64,000 bases of DNA from Pedosphaera sp. (GTDB taxonomy: Bacteria; Verrucomicrobiota; Verrucomicrobiia; Limisphaerales; UBA9464): NCBI GenBank assembly GCA_009695205.1, contig SIBK01000019.1, positions 1 through 64,000 of the forward strand, written 5' to 3'. Below are positions 1-10,897 of this stretch, in pieces. The stretch's first letter is position 1. Each line of letters opens with the position of its first letter. The position numbers and the translations under genes were made by a program. The notes beneath the pieces are model-generated. The model saw only the letters and a program-made list of their open reading frames with translations, did no database searches and was not told the DNA's origin.

Positions 1-2
1 AA

Positions 3-125
3 CAGGGTGCTGAAAACATCCTCGCCCTCCGCTGCATCCATAGCAGTCGACGCAATAACGAATTCTGGAAACATCGCCTAAACCAACACGTCGCTCGCAA
101 CGACTCCTTGGCTCTGGCTGCTTAG
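3..125 (+). pseudogene. C-terminal tail of a possible transposase (truncated by window edge)
   Basis: The frame open from the left edge encodes about 40 residues beginning QGAENILALRC and containing NNEFWKHRLNQ before a TAG. The pattern G-x-N-[IV]-L-x-L-R followed by a [ND]-x-[FW]-W segment resembles the extreme C-terminus of ISKra4/UPF0236-type transposases. This is my recollection of the family, not a search result. Only the tail is inside the window, so completeness cannot be judged. Positions 126-337 hold nothing I can identify apart from the upstream region of the next gene. Confidence 0.3.
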
Positions 126-337
126 GTGAAGATTTTTGTCCTGCACCCTTTCCGACTTTCCGATTATGGCTAGAATTTAATGTCTGATTTCGTCCCCGAT
201 TGCGGTATGGTTGAGGGTTTCCGGTACGAATAAAATGGCGGACGCTGGCTGCCGAGCTGCGATTTGGAAGACGGTTAAAATCATCACCCATTCCTTGGGC
301 TTGTCACCGTTGCAGCGGAGTGTGCTATGGTTCGACC

Positions 338-3300
338 ATGCTCCGCGTGCGCACCGGAATTATTCTGGCCTTCGGCTACCTCTCCGTCGCCCCTCTATTC
401 GGCGCCGTCGACTTCGCTCGGGACATTCAGACGGTGTTTGCAGATAAATGCTGGAAGTGCCATGGAGCACAGCGTTCAGAAAATGGGCTTCGTCTGGACT
501 CCCGTGAAGAAATGTTGAGGGGAGGCGATCACGGGCCGGCCATCGTGCCCGGAAAAAGCCAGGAGAGTCTGCTGCTCCAGGCGGTACGAGGAACCCATGC
601 GGAGATTGGCCACATGCCGAAGAAAGGCGACAAGCTCACTGCCTCGGGCGTGGATCTCCTGAGCCGATGGATCGATGAGGGAGGCGTGTGGCCGGAGGAT
701 GCGGGCAAAAAAAAGGAGCCAAACCTCGCGGGGCGCCACTGGGCATTCCAGCCCATCGCCAGATTCCAACCCCCTCCGCACCCGTCGGGCAGCGGGATTG
801 ATTCCTGGGTGGGGTCGCGGCTCGCGGCGGAAGGGCTTGAGTTCTCACCCGAAGCGGACCGACCGACCCTGATTCGCCGGCTGAGCCTGGATCTGCTTGG
901 ACTGCCGCCGGCGCCGGACGAAGTGGACGCCTTCTTGGCGGATCGTTCGCCGGAGGCCTATACGCGAGTGGTTGAGCGGTTATTGGCGTCTCCGCACTAC
1001 GGAGAACGTTGGGCCCGCTGGTGGCTGGACGCGGCGCGCTATGCCGATTCGAATGGTTATGAGAAGGACCGTACACGTTCCATCTGGCCGTGGCGTGATG
1101 GGGTAATCCAGGCGTTCAATGAGGACCTTCCGTTCGACCAATTTACCCTCGAACAACTGGCGGGCGATCTCTTGCCGAATCCGACGTCCGCACAACGGAT
1201 TGCCACGGGGTTTCTGAGAAACTCGATGTTGAATCAGGAAGGGGGTGTCGAACCGGAGAAATTCCGGACGGATTCAATGGTGGATCGAGTGGATGCGGTT
1301 GGGCGGACGTGGATGGGCCTCACGGTGGTTTGCGCCCAATGCCACAATCACAAGTACGACCCGATCTCCCAAAAGGAGTACTACCAGTTTTATTCACTGT
1401 TGAATCAGGATGACGAGCCGAAGTTCGAGGTTCCTTCGGCGGAACAACGTTCGAAGCGGGAGACGATTCAGGCGGCGGTCCGTGCCTTCGAGGAGAAGTG
1501 GGCCGCCCGCTTGCCGGATCTCGACAGCCGTTTGGGCCAATGGGAACGCGATATCGCCGCAGACCGCGGCGAATGGATCGTGCTCGATCCAAAGGAATGG
1601 CTTTCGCAGCCAATGAAATTCGAGAAGCAGGAAGATCTTTCACTGCTTGGAGCAGGGGATGTAGGCAGCAGTTCGGTCTTGCGCGTCTGGATGGACACCG
1701 CGCTCACAAATATAACAGGGTTTCGCCTCGAGGCGTTGAACCACAGCAATCTGCCGTTCAACGGTCCGGGACTCGACGGCAACGGGGAGTTTCAGTTGTG
1801 CGAGTTGACGGTGGAAGCCACGCCGCGGGCTGAGTTGATGGAGCCCAACGTGGGAACAACGAATTTCGTCGCCACCACCAACCGCATCCGTTTTACACGC
1901 GCTCTTGCGGATGGGTGGGCCGAAGGCGGGGACATCACCAATGCCATCGACGGGAACACCACGAACGGGGGATGGCACACCGGGTTCACTTTCGGCCGTC
2001 GCAATGCTGAGCGGCGGGCGGTGTTTGAGTGCGAGAAGTCCTTTGGATTTCCCGGGGGTACCCGGTTGCTTGTGACCCTTTTTTCCAAGCCGAAGGACTC
2101 GAAGCTCTCAAATTTCCAGATCGGTCGGGTCCGGCTCAGTGCTACCACCCAGGCAGGGCCGCTGCAGGTCGATCCATTGAGCGAACGGCAGCGGGCTATA
2201 CTTGCTGTCCCGGCCGGAGCACGCACGGCGGCGCACCGCACCGAACAGGTGCGCGCTTTCCGGGAGTCTCAGCCCGAATTGTTTGCTGGGGTCACTGCGG
2301 AATGGGACGCACTTTGGTCGGAGTGGCCGAAGGCAGAGGGCACGACATTGGTGATGCAGCAGCGATCACACCCCCGGCGGACGCGCATTCTGAAGCGGGG
2401 CGAATGGAACCGACCCACCGTCGAGGTCTCGGGCGGCACGCCGGCGATCCTTCATCCGATGCCGGCCGGGGCTCTGCCAAACCGGCTCGGTCTGGCTCAA
2501 TGGCTTATCGATCCGAAGAATCCGTTGACGCCTCGTGTGATCGTGAATCGCGTGTGGCAGCAGTACTTCGGGGTTGGACTCGTGACCACGCCGGAGGATT
2601 TTGGGGTGCGGGCTTCTCCACCGTCGCATCCAGAATTGTTGGACTGGCTCGCCCGGGAATTCTTTGAACCGACGGTGGACGCGGGAGGCCGGACGCCTTG
2701 GTCGATGAAGCGATTGCACCGGCTGATCGTCACGTCGCGAACCTACCGGCAGTCCTCCCGGATCACGCCGAAGTTGCTGGAGAGGGATCCGGACAACCGG
2801 CTGCTCGCCCGTGCTCCGCGATTTCGGGTGGATGCGGAAACAATTCAAGACATCGCCCTCAAGGCGGCGGGTTTGCTATCGCCAAAGATTGGGGGACCCA
2901 GTGTTTTCCCTCCGCTTCCGGAGGGCGTCATGCAATTGAGCTACGGCCCGATTCCCTGGAACATTAGCGAAGGGGATGACCGGTACAGGCGCGCACTCTA
3001 TACATTTTGGAAACGAAGTGTGCCGTATCCGATGATGGCAAGTTTTGACGCGCCGACCGCGGAGCAGAGTTGTGTGCGCCGGGTCCGTTCGAATACGCCG
3101 CTGCAGGCGTTGACCACTCTGAACGAACCCACGTTGAACAACGCCGCCCGATGGTTGGGATGGCGGGCTCTCCTCCAGGGTGGCACCGAGGATTCTCAGC
3201 GCTTGAACTATGTCTTCCGCCACGTGCTCAGCCGCTCGCCTGAGGTCCGGGAAACCAATGCGCTCATGGCCTTGCTGGCGGCCGCGCGATCCGAGTTTGA

Positions 3301-3451
3301 ATTGCGCCCCAAAGACGCGTCGCAGTTTGCCTATTCGGATCCGAAGAATCCAGCGCCGTTGCCTCCAAACGCGACGACAGCGCAGGTGGCGGCCTGGGCA
3401 TCGGTCGCGCGCGCCGTGTACAACCTGGATGAATCGATGACCAAGGAGTGA
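338..3451 (+). CDS. PSD1 protein: planctomycete-type cytochrome c domain with DUF1549 and DUF1553
   Basis: This is a secreted, probably haem-binding protein of the PSCyt1-PSCyt2(DUF1549)-PSD1(DUF1553) family that is abundant in PVC bacteria. An ATG at 320 is in frame, but the ATG at 338 starts directly in front of a signal peptide ([21 protein letters not shown]), so I prefer it. A CWKCH haem motif lies at about residues 38-42. DUF1549 follows, with LDLLGLPP near residue 185 and a second C-x-x-C-H in [12 protein letters not shown] middle insert contains [14 protein letters not shown], reminiscent of a discoidin-like sandwich. DUF1553 follows, with [13 protein letters not shown] and [15 protein letters not shown]. 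The DUF1501 gene comes 40 bp downstream, the usual partner. Substrate and reaction are unknown for the family; a role in oxidative polysaccharide degradation is often guessed. Length is typical. Confidence 0.9.
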   Translation: MLRVRTGIILAFGYLSVAPLFGAVDFARDIQTVFADKCWKCHGAQRSENGLRLDSREEMLRGGDHGPAIVPGKSQESLLLQAVRGTHAEIGHMPKKGDKLTASGVDLLSRWIDEGGVWPEDAGKKKEPNLAGRHWAFQPIARFQPPPHPSGSGIDSWVGSRLAAEGLEFSPEADRPTLIRRLSLDLLGLPPAPDEVDAFLADRSPEAYTRVVERLLASPHYGERWARWWLDAARYADSNGYEKDRTRSIWPWRDGVIQAFNEDLPFDQFTLEQLAGDLLPNPTSAQRIATGFLRNSMLNQEGGVEPEKFRTDSMVDRVDAVGRTWMGLTVVCAQCHNHKYDPISQKEYYQFYSLLNQDDEPKFEVPSAEQRSKRETIQAAVRAFEEKWAARLPDLDSRLGQWERDIAADRGEWIVLDPKEWLSQPMKFEKQEDLSLLGAGDVGSSSVLRVWMDTALTNITGFRLEALNHSNLPFNGPGLDGNGEFQLCELTVEATPRAELMEPNVGTTNFVATTNRIRFTRALADGWAEGGDITNAIDGNTTNGGWHTGFTFGRRNAERRAVFECEKSFGFPGGTRLLVTLFSKPKDSKLSNFQIGRVRLSATTQAGPLQVDPLSERQRAILAVPAGARTAAHRTEQVRAFRESQPELFAGVTAEWDALWSEWPKAEGTTLVMQQRSHPRRTRILKRGEWNRPTVEVSGGTPAILHPMPAGALPNRLGLAQWLIDPKNPLTPRVIVNRVWQQYFGVGLVTTPEDFGVRASPPSHPELLDWLAREFFEPTVDAGGRTPWSMKRLHRLIVTSRTYRQSSRITPKLLERDPDNRLLARAPRFRVDAETIQDIALKAAGLLSPKIGGPSVFPPLPEGVMQLSYGPIPWNISEGDDRYRRALYTFWKRSVPYPMMASFDAPTAEQSCVRRVRSNTPLQALTTLNEPTLNNAARWLGWRALLQGGTEDSQRLNYVFRHVLSRSPEVRETNALMALLAAARSEFELRPKDASQFAYSDPKNPAPLPPNATTAQVAAWASVARAVYNLDESMTKE

Positions 3452-3491
3452 GCGCTTTCCAGAATATCCGCATCCAACTGTTCAAACACCC

Positions 3492-4955
3492 ATGAATCTT
3501 CCCTCTGAACTTCTCGCCGAACGTCAGCGTTTTCTCACCCGCCGTTGGTTCTTTCGCGATTGCGGTGTCGGGCTGGGTGGCATGGCCCTCGCGTCTTTGT
3601 TGCGAAACCAGACCCACGCTGCGGCCACGACCGCGCCGACGGACGATGGGACGCGAAATTCGCTGATGCCGCGTCACCCCCACCATGAGGCCCGTGCCAA
3701 ATCCGTCATCTATCTGTTTATGGCGGGTGCGCCGAGTCAGTTGGAATTGTTCGACCATAAGCCGTCGCTCCACAAGTACGACGGGCAACCGGTGCCCAAG
3801 GACGTTCTCAAGGGACAGACCTATGCGTTCATCAAACCCGATTCGGCGATTCACGCCCCCGAGTTCACGTTCCATCAGCACGGCAGCTGCGGTGCGTGGT
3901 TGAGCGAAGCCTTGCCGCATCTTGCCGGAGTGGTGGACGACATCGCGCTGGTGAAGGGCATGACCACGGATGCGTTCAATCATGCCCCAGGCCAAATCTT
4001 CATGAACACCGGGTCTCAGCAGTTCGGCAGGCCGAGCATGGGCGCCTGGGTCACCTACGGGCTGGGGAGCGAATCGCAGGATCTTCCGGGGTTTGTCGTG
4101 ATGAATTCCGGCGGGGGACTGAGCGGCGGTTCGGGCAACTTCGGGGCGGGTTTTCTTCCCAGTGTCTACCAGGGCGTGCCGTTCCGGAAAGGGAGCGACC
4201 CGGTCCTATATCTATCGAATCCACCCGGCATCAGCAACACGTTGCAGCGAAAAACTCTCGATGCCATTAAGGAGCTCAATGAGCAGCGGCTCGGGAGGAT
4301 GGGAGATCCGGAGATCGCCACGCGGATCAGCTCCTTTGAGATGGCGTACCGCATGCAATTCAGCACGCCAGACCTTGTCGATATATCCCGCGAGCCGGCG
4401 CATGTGCTGGAAATGTACGGAGCCAAGCCAGGCGAATCCTCCTTTGCTAATAACTGCCTGCTGGCGCGGCGTTTGGTGGAACGGGGTGTCCGGTTCGTTC
4501 AGCTCTTTCACGAAGCGTGGGATCACCACAGTGATGTCAAAGGGGGCGTGAAGACGCAGGCGGGACTCACCGACAAGGCGGCGGCGGCATTAATCCGCGA
4601 CCTCAAGCAACGGGGACTTTTGGATTCCACCCTGGTGGTCTGGGGCGGCGAATTCGGGCGCACCCCGCAGGTTGAGGTCAGCGCGGAGAGTGGCAGCAAA
4701 CTCGGGCGTGATCATCATCCGCAGGCGTTTACATATTGGCTGGCGGGTGGTGGAACCCGGCCCGGTCTGAGCCTTGGTGAGACCGACGAGTTTGGATTCA
4801 ATGTGATTAAGGATCGGGTCCATGTCCACGACCTTCACGCCACCATTCTTCACCTGCTCGGATTCGATCATACCCGGCTTACATTCCGTTCCCAGGGACG
4901 CGACTACCGCCTGACGGACGTGCATGGAGAGGTCGTCGACAAACTTCTCACTTGA
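3492..4955 (+). CDS. DUF1501 domain protein (sulfatase-like fold, Tat-exported)
   Basis: The N-terminus has a twin-arginine-like segment, [15 protein letters not shown], followed by a hydrophobic stretch, which suggests Tat export. The body carries DUF1501 landmarks: [21 protein letters not shown] near residue 75, [12 protein letters not shown] and a late GRDHHPQAF segment. DUF1501 proteins belong to the alkaline phosphatase/sulfatase-like superfamily, but no formylglycine motif (C/S-x-P-x-R) is seen, so sulfatase activity should not be assumed. The gene follows the DUF1549/1553 gene, a pairing that recurs in Planctomycetes and Verrucomicrobia. Its stop overlaps the next gene's ATG (TGATG), so translational coupling is likely. 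Confidence 0.9.
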   Translation: MNLPSELLAERQRFLTRRWFFRDCGVGLGGMALASLLRNQTHAAATTAPTDDGTRNSLMPRHPHHEARAKSVIYLFMAGAPSQLELFDHKPSLHKYDGQPVPKDVLKGQTYAFIKPDSAIHAPEFTFHQHGSCGAWLSEALPHLAGVVDDIALVKGMTTDAFNHAPGQIFMNTGSQQFGRPSMGAWVTYGLGSESQDLPGFVVMNSGGGLSGGSGNFGAGFLPSVYQGVPFRKGSDPVLYLSNPPGISNTLQRKTLDAIKELNEQRLGRMGDPEIATRISSFEMAYRMQFSTPDLVDISREPAHVLEMYGAKPGESSFANNCLLARRLVERGVRFVQLFHEAWDHHSDVKGGVKTQAGLTDKAAAALIRDLKQRGLLDSTLVVWGGEFGRTPQVEVSAESGSKLGRDHHPQAFTYWLAGGGTRPGLSLGETDEFGFNVIKDRVHVHDLHATILHLLGFDHTRLTFRSQGRDYRLTDVHGEVVDKLLT

Positions 4956-7777
4956 TGGTCGCTTCGATGATCGCGCTCGTCGGGGCAGTGTTCCTTCATG
5001 GGGGCGACGCGGATTGGGCATCCTATCGGCGCGACGCGGCGCTGTCCGGCCATTCCCCGTTGCACGGTGGACTCGCCCAGCCGCCACGAGAGCTTTGGTC
5101 GATCGATCTTGGCGGGCCTTCCATTCCCGCCGAGACGGTTCGCGTCGAAGACGTCACCGGCGACGGACGCGACGATGTCCTGCGAATCTCGAAGGATCGC
5201 CTCATCTGCCAGGATCTTCGCGGCCAGACGCTCTGGCAGGTGGGCGCGCTTTCATCACCGTCCATCCTCGAGATTCGCGATTTTGCGGGAGATGGAGGCC
5301 GCGGGCTGGTGGTCGAGGACAACACGGGGACGGAGGTTAGGACGTGGATCATTGACGGTCGGACGGGAGCCCGCAGCGAACTTACCCGACGGCGGAATGT
5401 CTTCGGATTCCGTCATCGTTTTGGATCAATTTTGCCGGGTGTTCGGGGCCAGCAGTATTGCCACTGGTGGGATGGCCAGGATAACGAATTGACGGGACCG
5501 ATCGCGCACGGCGACCTCTGGAGCTTCGAGGACGGTGTATCTCATCCGCGCTCTCGATTTCATGTCGACGTGTCCGGAGTCATCTACTCGGCCCAACACC
5601 TGTTCGCGGACTTGGATGGCGACGGTCGGAACGAGATGGTGCTGGTCAGCAACGAGCAGATGTGGGTCTACGACTTGGCGACAGGCCGGCAGAAGGGATT
5701 TACCCGCTGGCAACCCAGCATTCGCAGTTACGCGTCGGCGATGGCTCTCGTGTCGCTGGCACGTGGCGAACTTCCCTCCCTGATCCTCATTAACCCCCAT
5801 ATCCCGGGCCTGGAGGTTCTTCGCTGGGAGGGAACGAACCTCGCTCGCACTTGGAAGAAAGTGATCGGCCCCGAGGAGAATCAATACCAGCAACGGGTCC
5901 AAATCCGTGAGGCGTTGCCCGATCCCTTCCTCGACCTCGATCAGGATGGTCGAATGGAAATCCTTGCGACGATTACGAATGAACACGAGGACGGTTTAAC
6001 GTGGCTGGCGATTTTCGACGCACTTTCAGGGGAACGGTTGTTGGATCAACCCGGGCTCGTGATTGTCGCCGCGGAGGATCTCGATGGAGATGGCAAACTC
6101 GAAATCCTGTTGCGCGAGAAAGATGTTCTGCGAATCACCCATTGGGATGGGCATCATCTCATCGATCGGTGGCGGGGCAACGATGTGACACCCGAGATCC
6201 GGCCTCCGACCTGTGATCGAGATCTGGCGCGTGGTGCCGTTGCGGGCCCGGCTTGCAATCCGACGATCTTGCGGGATGCAACCTTTGGAACGGAATTTAT
6301 CTTCGGTTTTGGCAAGAACCGTTGGAATTGCCGGCTCGTCCCAGGCGGATCTTTGGAACGAGCCCGTCCGACTCCTGTGTTCGCATCTCCGGTCGGCGGC
6401 CTCCCGAATGGTGCAAGACGGGATACTTGGAATTGGGAAGGAACCACACTGGTGACGAAGTCAAACCAGCAAACCCTATCCCGATATACGGTCCCTACGG
6501 AGAGAACTTATATGGCGCCGCCTGCTTTGGTCGGCTCGGTCAGCGGTCAACGCCGCGTCATTGTGCGCAACGCCGAGGGGACGCTGCTATCCTATGGAAT
6601 TGACGGCAAGGACCCTCGTCCGCTCCTGCAACACAGCCCGGCTTTCACTCAGTCCGAGGGTCTCTATTACACCCATCTCGCTTCGGCGAGCATTTGCGAT
6701 CTGAAAGGCGATGGTGAAAACCTCGTGGTGGCCTGCACCCGGGGTGAAGACGGACGACCCTCCGTGGTCGCTGTGGACGGACGGGGACAGATCCAGCGCC
6801 GTTTCGTTCCACCCGAGGACACCCTTCAACTGGCACTGGGCCCGACGGGAGCGCTGGGGGCGGGACGGGGCCGATGGTTGGTGGTTCGATGCGTCCGCAA
6901 ATTCAAACGGGATGCGGTTGTGGCCTTTGATGGACGTACTGGGGAGCAGCTCTGGTTGCGGGACTATTACAATGTGGACGGACGGACGACAAAGTTCGTG
7001 CTCCATAGTCCCGCTGCGGTTTTCGATTACAATCACGATGGATCGGACGATCTCATCGCACTGTCTGAGAATTTCTACGGAATCATCAGCGTTCGGGATA
7101 ACCACGATCTGGTTGAGCCGATCGACATCACGGCCAGCCTCCGGGGCCACTGGCCGGCGTTTGCCACGCCGATTCTTGTGCCTCGACCCGGCGGTGAATC
7201 CCCGCGTGTGTTTCTCAGCCGGGCTTATGCCGCGTACTACCTTATCGAACTCGATGGCCGCCCTGTTTGGCACTCTGGGTCAAGCCGCGATACCACGCCA
7301 CGGAATCATGCCGCTCCGGCCGATTTGGACGGGGATGGTCGGGTTGAGATTGTGACGGCTCAAGCCGACGGGGTTCTCCGCGCGTTCGGCGCGGAATCGG
7401 TTGGCGAAAAATGCCCGATCTGTCCTCCTGCAGACGTATTGAATGGCAGAAATCGCGCTGGACACGTGCGCTGGACCTTTCGCATTCCGGCACCCATTGG
7501 GGGCGGAAGTGGCGCCAATCAAAACTCAGACCAAGACTTTGCGTCGGCGGATCTCGATGGGGACGGGCGGGTTGAAATCCTGATCGGCGGTGGCGACGGC
7601 AGGCTTTACGCGCTCAAAGAAATTCAGGGAGAGTGCACCGTGCTCTGGAGCGTGGATTTGGGGCGCCGGGTGGGCAGCCCAATCCTAACCGACGTGGATG
7701 GCGATGGAATCGCGGAGATCCTGGTTCCGACAGAGGACGGGCGTATGCATTGCCTTGGCAGGTCCAGTTCGCCGTGA
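4955..7777 (+). CDS. FG-GAP/VCBS-repeat beta-propeller protein
   Basis: This large repeat protein has a short hydrophobic N-terminus ([17 protein letters not shown]) that looks like a signal peptide. The calcium-binding type repeat D-x-D-x-D-G recurs at least six times (DLDGDGRNEMVL, DLDQDGRMEILA, DLDGDGKLEILL, DLDGDGRVEIVT, DVDGDGIAEILV), as in FG-GAP/VCBS propellers. A TTG codon just upstream is also in frame, but the ATG at 4955 overlaps the DUF1501 stop by one base and is the natural start. Together with the two preceding genes it forms a three-gene unit. Function is unknown; extracellular adhesion or scaffolding is the usual guess. Confidence 0.85.
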   Translation: MVASMIALVGAVFLHGGDADWASYRRDAALSGHSPLHGGLAQPPRELWSIDLGGPSIPAETVRVEDVTGDGRDDVLRISKDRLICQDLRGQTLWQVGALSSPSILEIRDFAGDGGRGLVVEDNTGTEVRTWIIDGRTGARSELTRRRNVFGFRHRFGSILPGVRGQQYCHWWDGQDNELTGPIAHGDLWSFEDGVSHPRSRFHVDVSGVIYSAQHLFADLDGDGRNEMVLVSNEQMWVYDLATGRQKGFTRWQPSIRSYASAMALVSLARGELPSLILINPHIPGLEVLRWEGTNLARTWKKVIGPEENQYQQRVQIREALPDPFLDLDQDGRMEILATITNEHEDGLTWLAIFDALSGERLLDQPGLVIVAAEDLDGDGKLEILLREKDVLRITHWDGHHLIDRWRGNDVTPEIRPPTCDRDLARGAVAGPACNPTILRDATFGTEFIFGFGKNRWNCRLVPGGSLERARPTPVFASPVGGLPNGARRDTWNWEGTTLVTKSNQQTLSRYTVPTERTYMAPPALVGSVSGQRRVIVRNAEGTLLSYGIDGKDPRPLLQHSPAFTQSEGLYYTHLASASICDLKGDGENLVVACTRGEDGRPSVVAVDGRGQIQRRFVPPEDTLQLALGPTGALGAGRGRWLVVRCVRKFKRDAVVAFDGRTGEQLWLRDYYNVDGRTTKFVLHSPAAVFDYNHDGSDDLIALSENFYGIISVRDNHDLVEPIDITASLRGHWPAFATPILVPRPGGESPRVFLSRAYAAYYLIELDGRPVWHSGSSRDTTPRNHAAPADLDGDGRVEIVTAQADGVLRAFGAESVGEKCPICPPADVLNGRNRAGHVRWTFRIPAPIGGGSGANQNSDQDFASADLDGDGRVEILIGGGDGRLYALKEIQGECTVLWSVDLGRRVGSPILTDVDGDGIAEILVPTEDGRMHCLGRSSSP

Positions 7778-7811
7778 CAGTCAAATAATTTTTCCTCCAA
7801 GAAATCTGTGA

Positions 7812-8849
7812 ATGAACACCGTTGCCATAGTGGCGGTCTCTACGGCATACAACACCGCCATGCAATCGGGACTCACCGCCATCAATGCCGAGGTTCAAGA
7901 AGCCTCTGCGTTCGTTCAACCGCTTTTCAATGAAATCAACAAGGTCATTGTCGGGCAAAAATACCTGGTTGAAAGACTGGTGATCGGTCTCCTGGCCAAT
8001 GGCCACGTCCTGTTGGAAGGAGTGCCTGGATTGGCCAAAACGTTGTCGGTAAAGACACTGGCCACCACACTGCACGTACGGTTCTCTCGACTGCAATTCA
8101 CACCGGATATGCTTCCCGCCGATGTCGTCGGCACCCAGATCTACAATCCCCAATCGGGCAGCTTCACGACGCGGCGCGGACCGGTCTTCGCAAACCTTGT
8201 CCTCGCAGATGAAATAAATCGAGCACCGGCCAAGGTGCAGAGTGCCCTGTTGGAAGCGATGCAGGAGCGGCAGGTTACCATCGGAGATCAGACGTTCAAG
8301 CTCGACGAGCCGTTCCTGGTGCTCGCGACTCAGAATCCGATCGAACAGGAGGGAACCTACCCGCTGCCTGAGGCTCAGGTGGATCGGTTTATGCTGAAGC
8401 TAAAGATCGGGTATCCCTCGCGGGCTGAAGAACGCCAGATTCTCGATCTGATGGCGCGCACGAGTGGGCAGCCCACCGTCCAGCCCATCGTCGAAGCCCG
8501 AGAGATCTTCCGAGCCCGAGAGGTGATCAACGACCTGTACGTCGATGACAAGGTTAAGGATTACATCGTTGATGTCGTCTGCGCGACGCGGGATCCGGAA
8601 GCGTACAAATTGCCGTTGAAGGAGATGATCCAACTGGGGGCGTCCCCCCGAGCCACCATTGCCCTCACTCTGGCGTCAAAAGCACACGCTTTCATCCGTG
8701 GCCGCGGTTACGTAACTCCACAGGATGTCAAAACGGTGGGGATGGATGTCCTGCGCCATCGAGTGACGGTTACCTACGAAGCGGAGGCGGAAGAGAAGAC
8801 GTCCGAGGATGTTGTGCAGCGGATTTTTGACGAACTGCCGGTGCCTTGA
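7812..8849 (+). CDS. MoxR-family AAA+ ATPase
   Basis: This is a cytoplasmic AAA+ ATPase of the MoxR branch. Walker A is GVPGLAKT (about residues 74-81), Walker B is LVLADEIN, and a long family-specific block follows, including ATQNPIEQEGTYPLPEAQVDRF. Length (345 aa) is typical. Start choice is uncertain because no clear Shine-Dalgarno precedes 7812; an internal ATG at 7860 (MQSGL) is possible. MoxR ATPases normally act as chaperone-like partners of a DUF58/vWA protein encoded directly downstream. Here the expected partner is missing and a decayed propeller fragment on the opposite strand follows, so the partner may be elsewhere or lost. Confidence 0.9.
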   Translation: MNTVAIVAVSTAYNTAMQSGLTAINAEVQEASAFVQPLFNEINKVIVGQKYLVERLVIGLLANGHVLLEGVPGLAKTLSVKTLATTLHVRFSRLQFTPDMLPADVVGTQIYNPQSGSFTTRRGPVFANLVLADEINRAPAKVQSALLEAMQERQVTIGDQTFKLDEPFLVLATQNPIEQEGTYPLPEAQVDRFMLKLKIGYPSRAEERQILDLMARTSGQPTVQPIVEAREIFRAREVINDLYVDDKVKDYIVDVVCATRDPEAYKLPLKEMIQLGASPRATIALTLASKAHAFIRGRGYVTPQDVKTVGMDVLRHRVTVTYEAEAEEKTSEDVVQRIFDELPVP

Positions 8850-8861
8850 GGCAATCGAATT

Positions 8862-9039
8862 TCAGGGGCTTAGCCTCCAGGCGGATACTTCGCCGGAGTC
8901 GCGGACAAAGACCACGCCATCACAATAAGCGGGGGGGACTAAACGTCTTGCCGCAGGCCTGGATGCCGGCGGTTTCCGCGTATTTGTCCGGATCCGCAGC
9001 CACCAGAATCAGTTCCCCGCGGTCATTCAGCACCAGTAA
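8862..9039 (-). pseudogene. Remnant of a PQQ-like beta-propeller protein C-terminus
   Basis: On the minus strand a fragment reads VLNDRGELILVAADPDKYAE then ACGKTFSPP. After a one-base shift it continues AYCDGVVFVRDSGEVSAWRL with a TGA at 8862-8864. The pattern (L-I-L-A-x-x-x-P-x-x-Y ... PAYxDGxxFVRD) is the usual C-terminal blade of the PQQ-binding-like propellers found elsewhere in this window. The shift coincides with a run of seven G at 8931-8937, and an in-frame stop lies just upstream of the fragment. No N-terminal part is visible, so this is a degraded leftover. Confidence 0.5.
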
Positions 9040-9109
9040 TTAATGGCATGCTCCGCGGCGAATGCGACGGGAATGCGTTTGCCGTCCTTGGATGATGACG
9101 CGTTCAAGG

Positions 9110-9691
9110 CTACCAGGCTCCATCCACCAACGCTTCTGCAATCCGCCGGGCCAGGTCTTCGGCAATCATAGGAAGCGCCTGCGCCTCAGCTTGGGCAGGA
9201 TCGGTCGCAAGCCGGACTGTCGTGTGGCCGGTGAATTCCCGCTCGAACAGGGTCCGCCCCCCATCCTTTGCCGTCACCCGGGCCGTCATCTTGGCCACGT
9301 AATCTCGTGGCGTAATGACGTCATTCGGCTGATAACTCAGGATCTGCCGGTCGTAGGCGATCAGAACACCGGAGAGGACGATGTCCGCGGTCCCGTGAGT
9401 CGCGAGCCGCAAAGTTCCATCTCGCTGAACACGCCGACGGAGGGCCTGTGCAACCGTCACCGCGACGCGAGGTTCTCGCGTTTCATTTCTAAACAGAGGA
9501 ACGGCGACAGACCGTTCACCGGCAATCTGCCCGTTGGACGGACCGAGGTGATAGCCTGCACATCCAGCGACGCCTGGAAGGCAGCAGATCAGAAGGATCC
9601 GGAGAATGCGGCGCAGCCCGACCGCACACTGGCTCCGTTGGAATTTATCCCGGTCAGTAAAACCGAGGGAGGCGGCAGCAGAGAGAGACAT
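9110..9691 (-). CDS. lptE: LptE-like LPS-assembly lipoprotein
   Basis: The protein has a hydrophobic N-terminal segment ending in a lipobox-like LPGVAGC near residue 45, then GYHLG at the mature N-terminus. It continues with the LptE-family pattern V-P-x-F-x-N-E-T-R-E-P (SVAVPLFRNETREPR) and a mid-protein ADIVLSGVLIAYDRQ. LptE plugs the LptD beta-barrel that inserts lipopolysaccharide into the outer membrane. Here lptD is not adjacent, but a BamD-like TPR protein lies immediately upstream with an 18-bp gap, so both appear to be one envelope-biogenesis transcript. The N-terminus is longer than usual; no later Met precedes the lipobox. Confidence 0.7.
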   Translation of the reverse strand: MSLSAAASLGFTDRDKFQRSQCAVGLRRILRILLICCLPGVAGCAGYHLGPSNGQIAGERSVAVPLFRNETREPRVAVTVAQALRRRVQRDGTLRLATHGTADIVLSGVLIAYDRQILSYQPNDVITPRDYVAKMTARVTAKDGGRTLFEREFTGHTTVRLATDPAQAEAQALPMIAEDLARRIAEALVDGAW

Positions 9692-9709
9692 GGGGAAGGC
9701 TGCGGCAGG

Positions 9710-10789
9710 CTAAGGGTTGCGATTTGGGTCAGAAAGGGTGGGATTCAGCTTGTAGATACCCTGCTCAGCCTCCCGAAACTTCTGTTCCCGGGCTTCACGG
9801 CGTTTCGCCTGGGCTTCCGCCTTGGGGGTCAGGGCGGCAATCTTTTCGCGGGCCTTTCCGGCGAAGGGTGAATTCGGATCCTTCAGCAGCGACTCGTTGT
9901 AGTACACCACGGCACCCTGCCAGTTTTTCCGCTTGTTTTCGTAAAATTTGGCCGTTTGAAAAGCGCTCCGGGCCTGCTCGACTCGCAGTGCGGAGATGAT
10001 CCGGTCCACCTCTGTAATCCGCGGGTCCTTTGGGTACAGCGCTTTGAAGTCATTGAAGGTGTTGATCGCATCTCCAGCCACACCTTGATCGTACTCGGCA
10101 GTCTTCACCTCTTTGTTGTATGCCAAGCCCGCGCGAAATAAAGCCTCTGAGGCAATCTCCGGCCGGTCACTGTACCGGTCCGCGGCCTTGGCATATGCCT
10201 TAACCGCTTTTGGAAAATCCTTCTGTTTCTCTCTCGCCGTTCCAATCTTCAGCTGAGCCTCCGGGCCTGTTGTGTGGTACGGACCGTTGCGCACCACGTC
10301 CTCGTAGAGCTTTGTCGTCTTGTCCATGGATCTAAAAAACGGCACGTATCCCCAAAGTTTAAACCATTGACCCGCAAGAAAACGGTCGGCGATCACCGTC
10401 TGCCGCATCAAGGTCTCGTCGTAGTTCACCTGCTTGGGATGAAGGGTCATGGCCCGCTGGTACTCCTTGAATGCCCGCTCGTCTTGCCGACGCGCCTCAT
10501 AGCAGCGACCCAGGAGGTATTGGGCAGAGCCGGCGTGGTCGGAAAGAGGCCAGACTTTAATAACCCGGTTGGCCGCCTTCTGAGCTGTGCCAAAGTCCTT
10601 CTTTTCAAACGCCTGCTTCGCCACCTCAAGCTGGTCCTTCGCCCGATTCCGGGTCCATTTGCCCTCGCTCCCGACGGGTTCGTACGTCCAACCTTCCCCG
10701 GGGCGATAAATAACGGGCGCCGGACAGATGTGTGGAAACAACACAATGCCCAGGAAAAACAACGTCGAGCGACTGATCCAGCGGTTCAT
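9710..10789 (-). CDS. TPR protein of the outer-membrane assembly BamD/YbgF type
   Basis: I use the ATG at 10789, which gives a signal peptide (MNRWISRSTLFFLGIVLFP). An upstream in-frame extension to 10996 has no export signal at its start and looks spurious. The rest consists of tetratricopeptide-like helices with recurring A-x-x-x-Y...P elements (YLLGRCYEARRQDERAFKEY; ALFRAGLAYNKEV; AVVYYNESLLKDPNSPFAG) and a charged C-terminal helix. That arrangement matches BamD-like outer membrane assembly factors. There is no convincing lipobox cysteine apart from a C in FPHICPAPV, so lipidation is possible but unclear. It is encoded with the lptE-like gene and divergently from the ABC ATPase. Confidence 0.7.
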   Translation of the reverse strand: MNRWISRSTLFFLGIVLFPHICPAPVIYRPGEGWTYEPVGSEGKWTRNRAKDQLEVAKQAFEKKDFGTAQKAANRVIKVWPLSDHAGSAQYLLGRCYEARRQDERAFKEYQRAMTLHPKQVNYDETLMRQTVIADRFLAGQWFKLWGYVPFFRSMDKTTKLYEDVVRNGPYHTTGPEAQLKIGTAREKQKDFPKAVKAYAKAADRYSDRPEIASEALFRAGLAYNKEVKTAEYDQGVAGDAINTFNDFKALYPKDPRITEVDRIISALRVEQARSAFQTAKFYENKRKNWQGAVVYYNESLLKDPNSPFAGKAREKIAALTPKAEAQAKRREAREQKFREAEQGIYKLNPTLSDPNRNP

Positions 10790-10897
10790 GCCTCCCAAAA
10801 TAGGCAAGCCTTGATGGACCGGCAACGCTGAATCTACTCGAAAAACCCCGTTTCTTCCAGGCCGCACCCCTCTACTGTGGGTCCTTTGCAACGCGTT

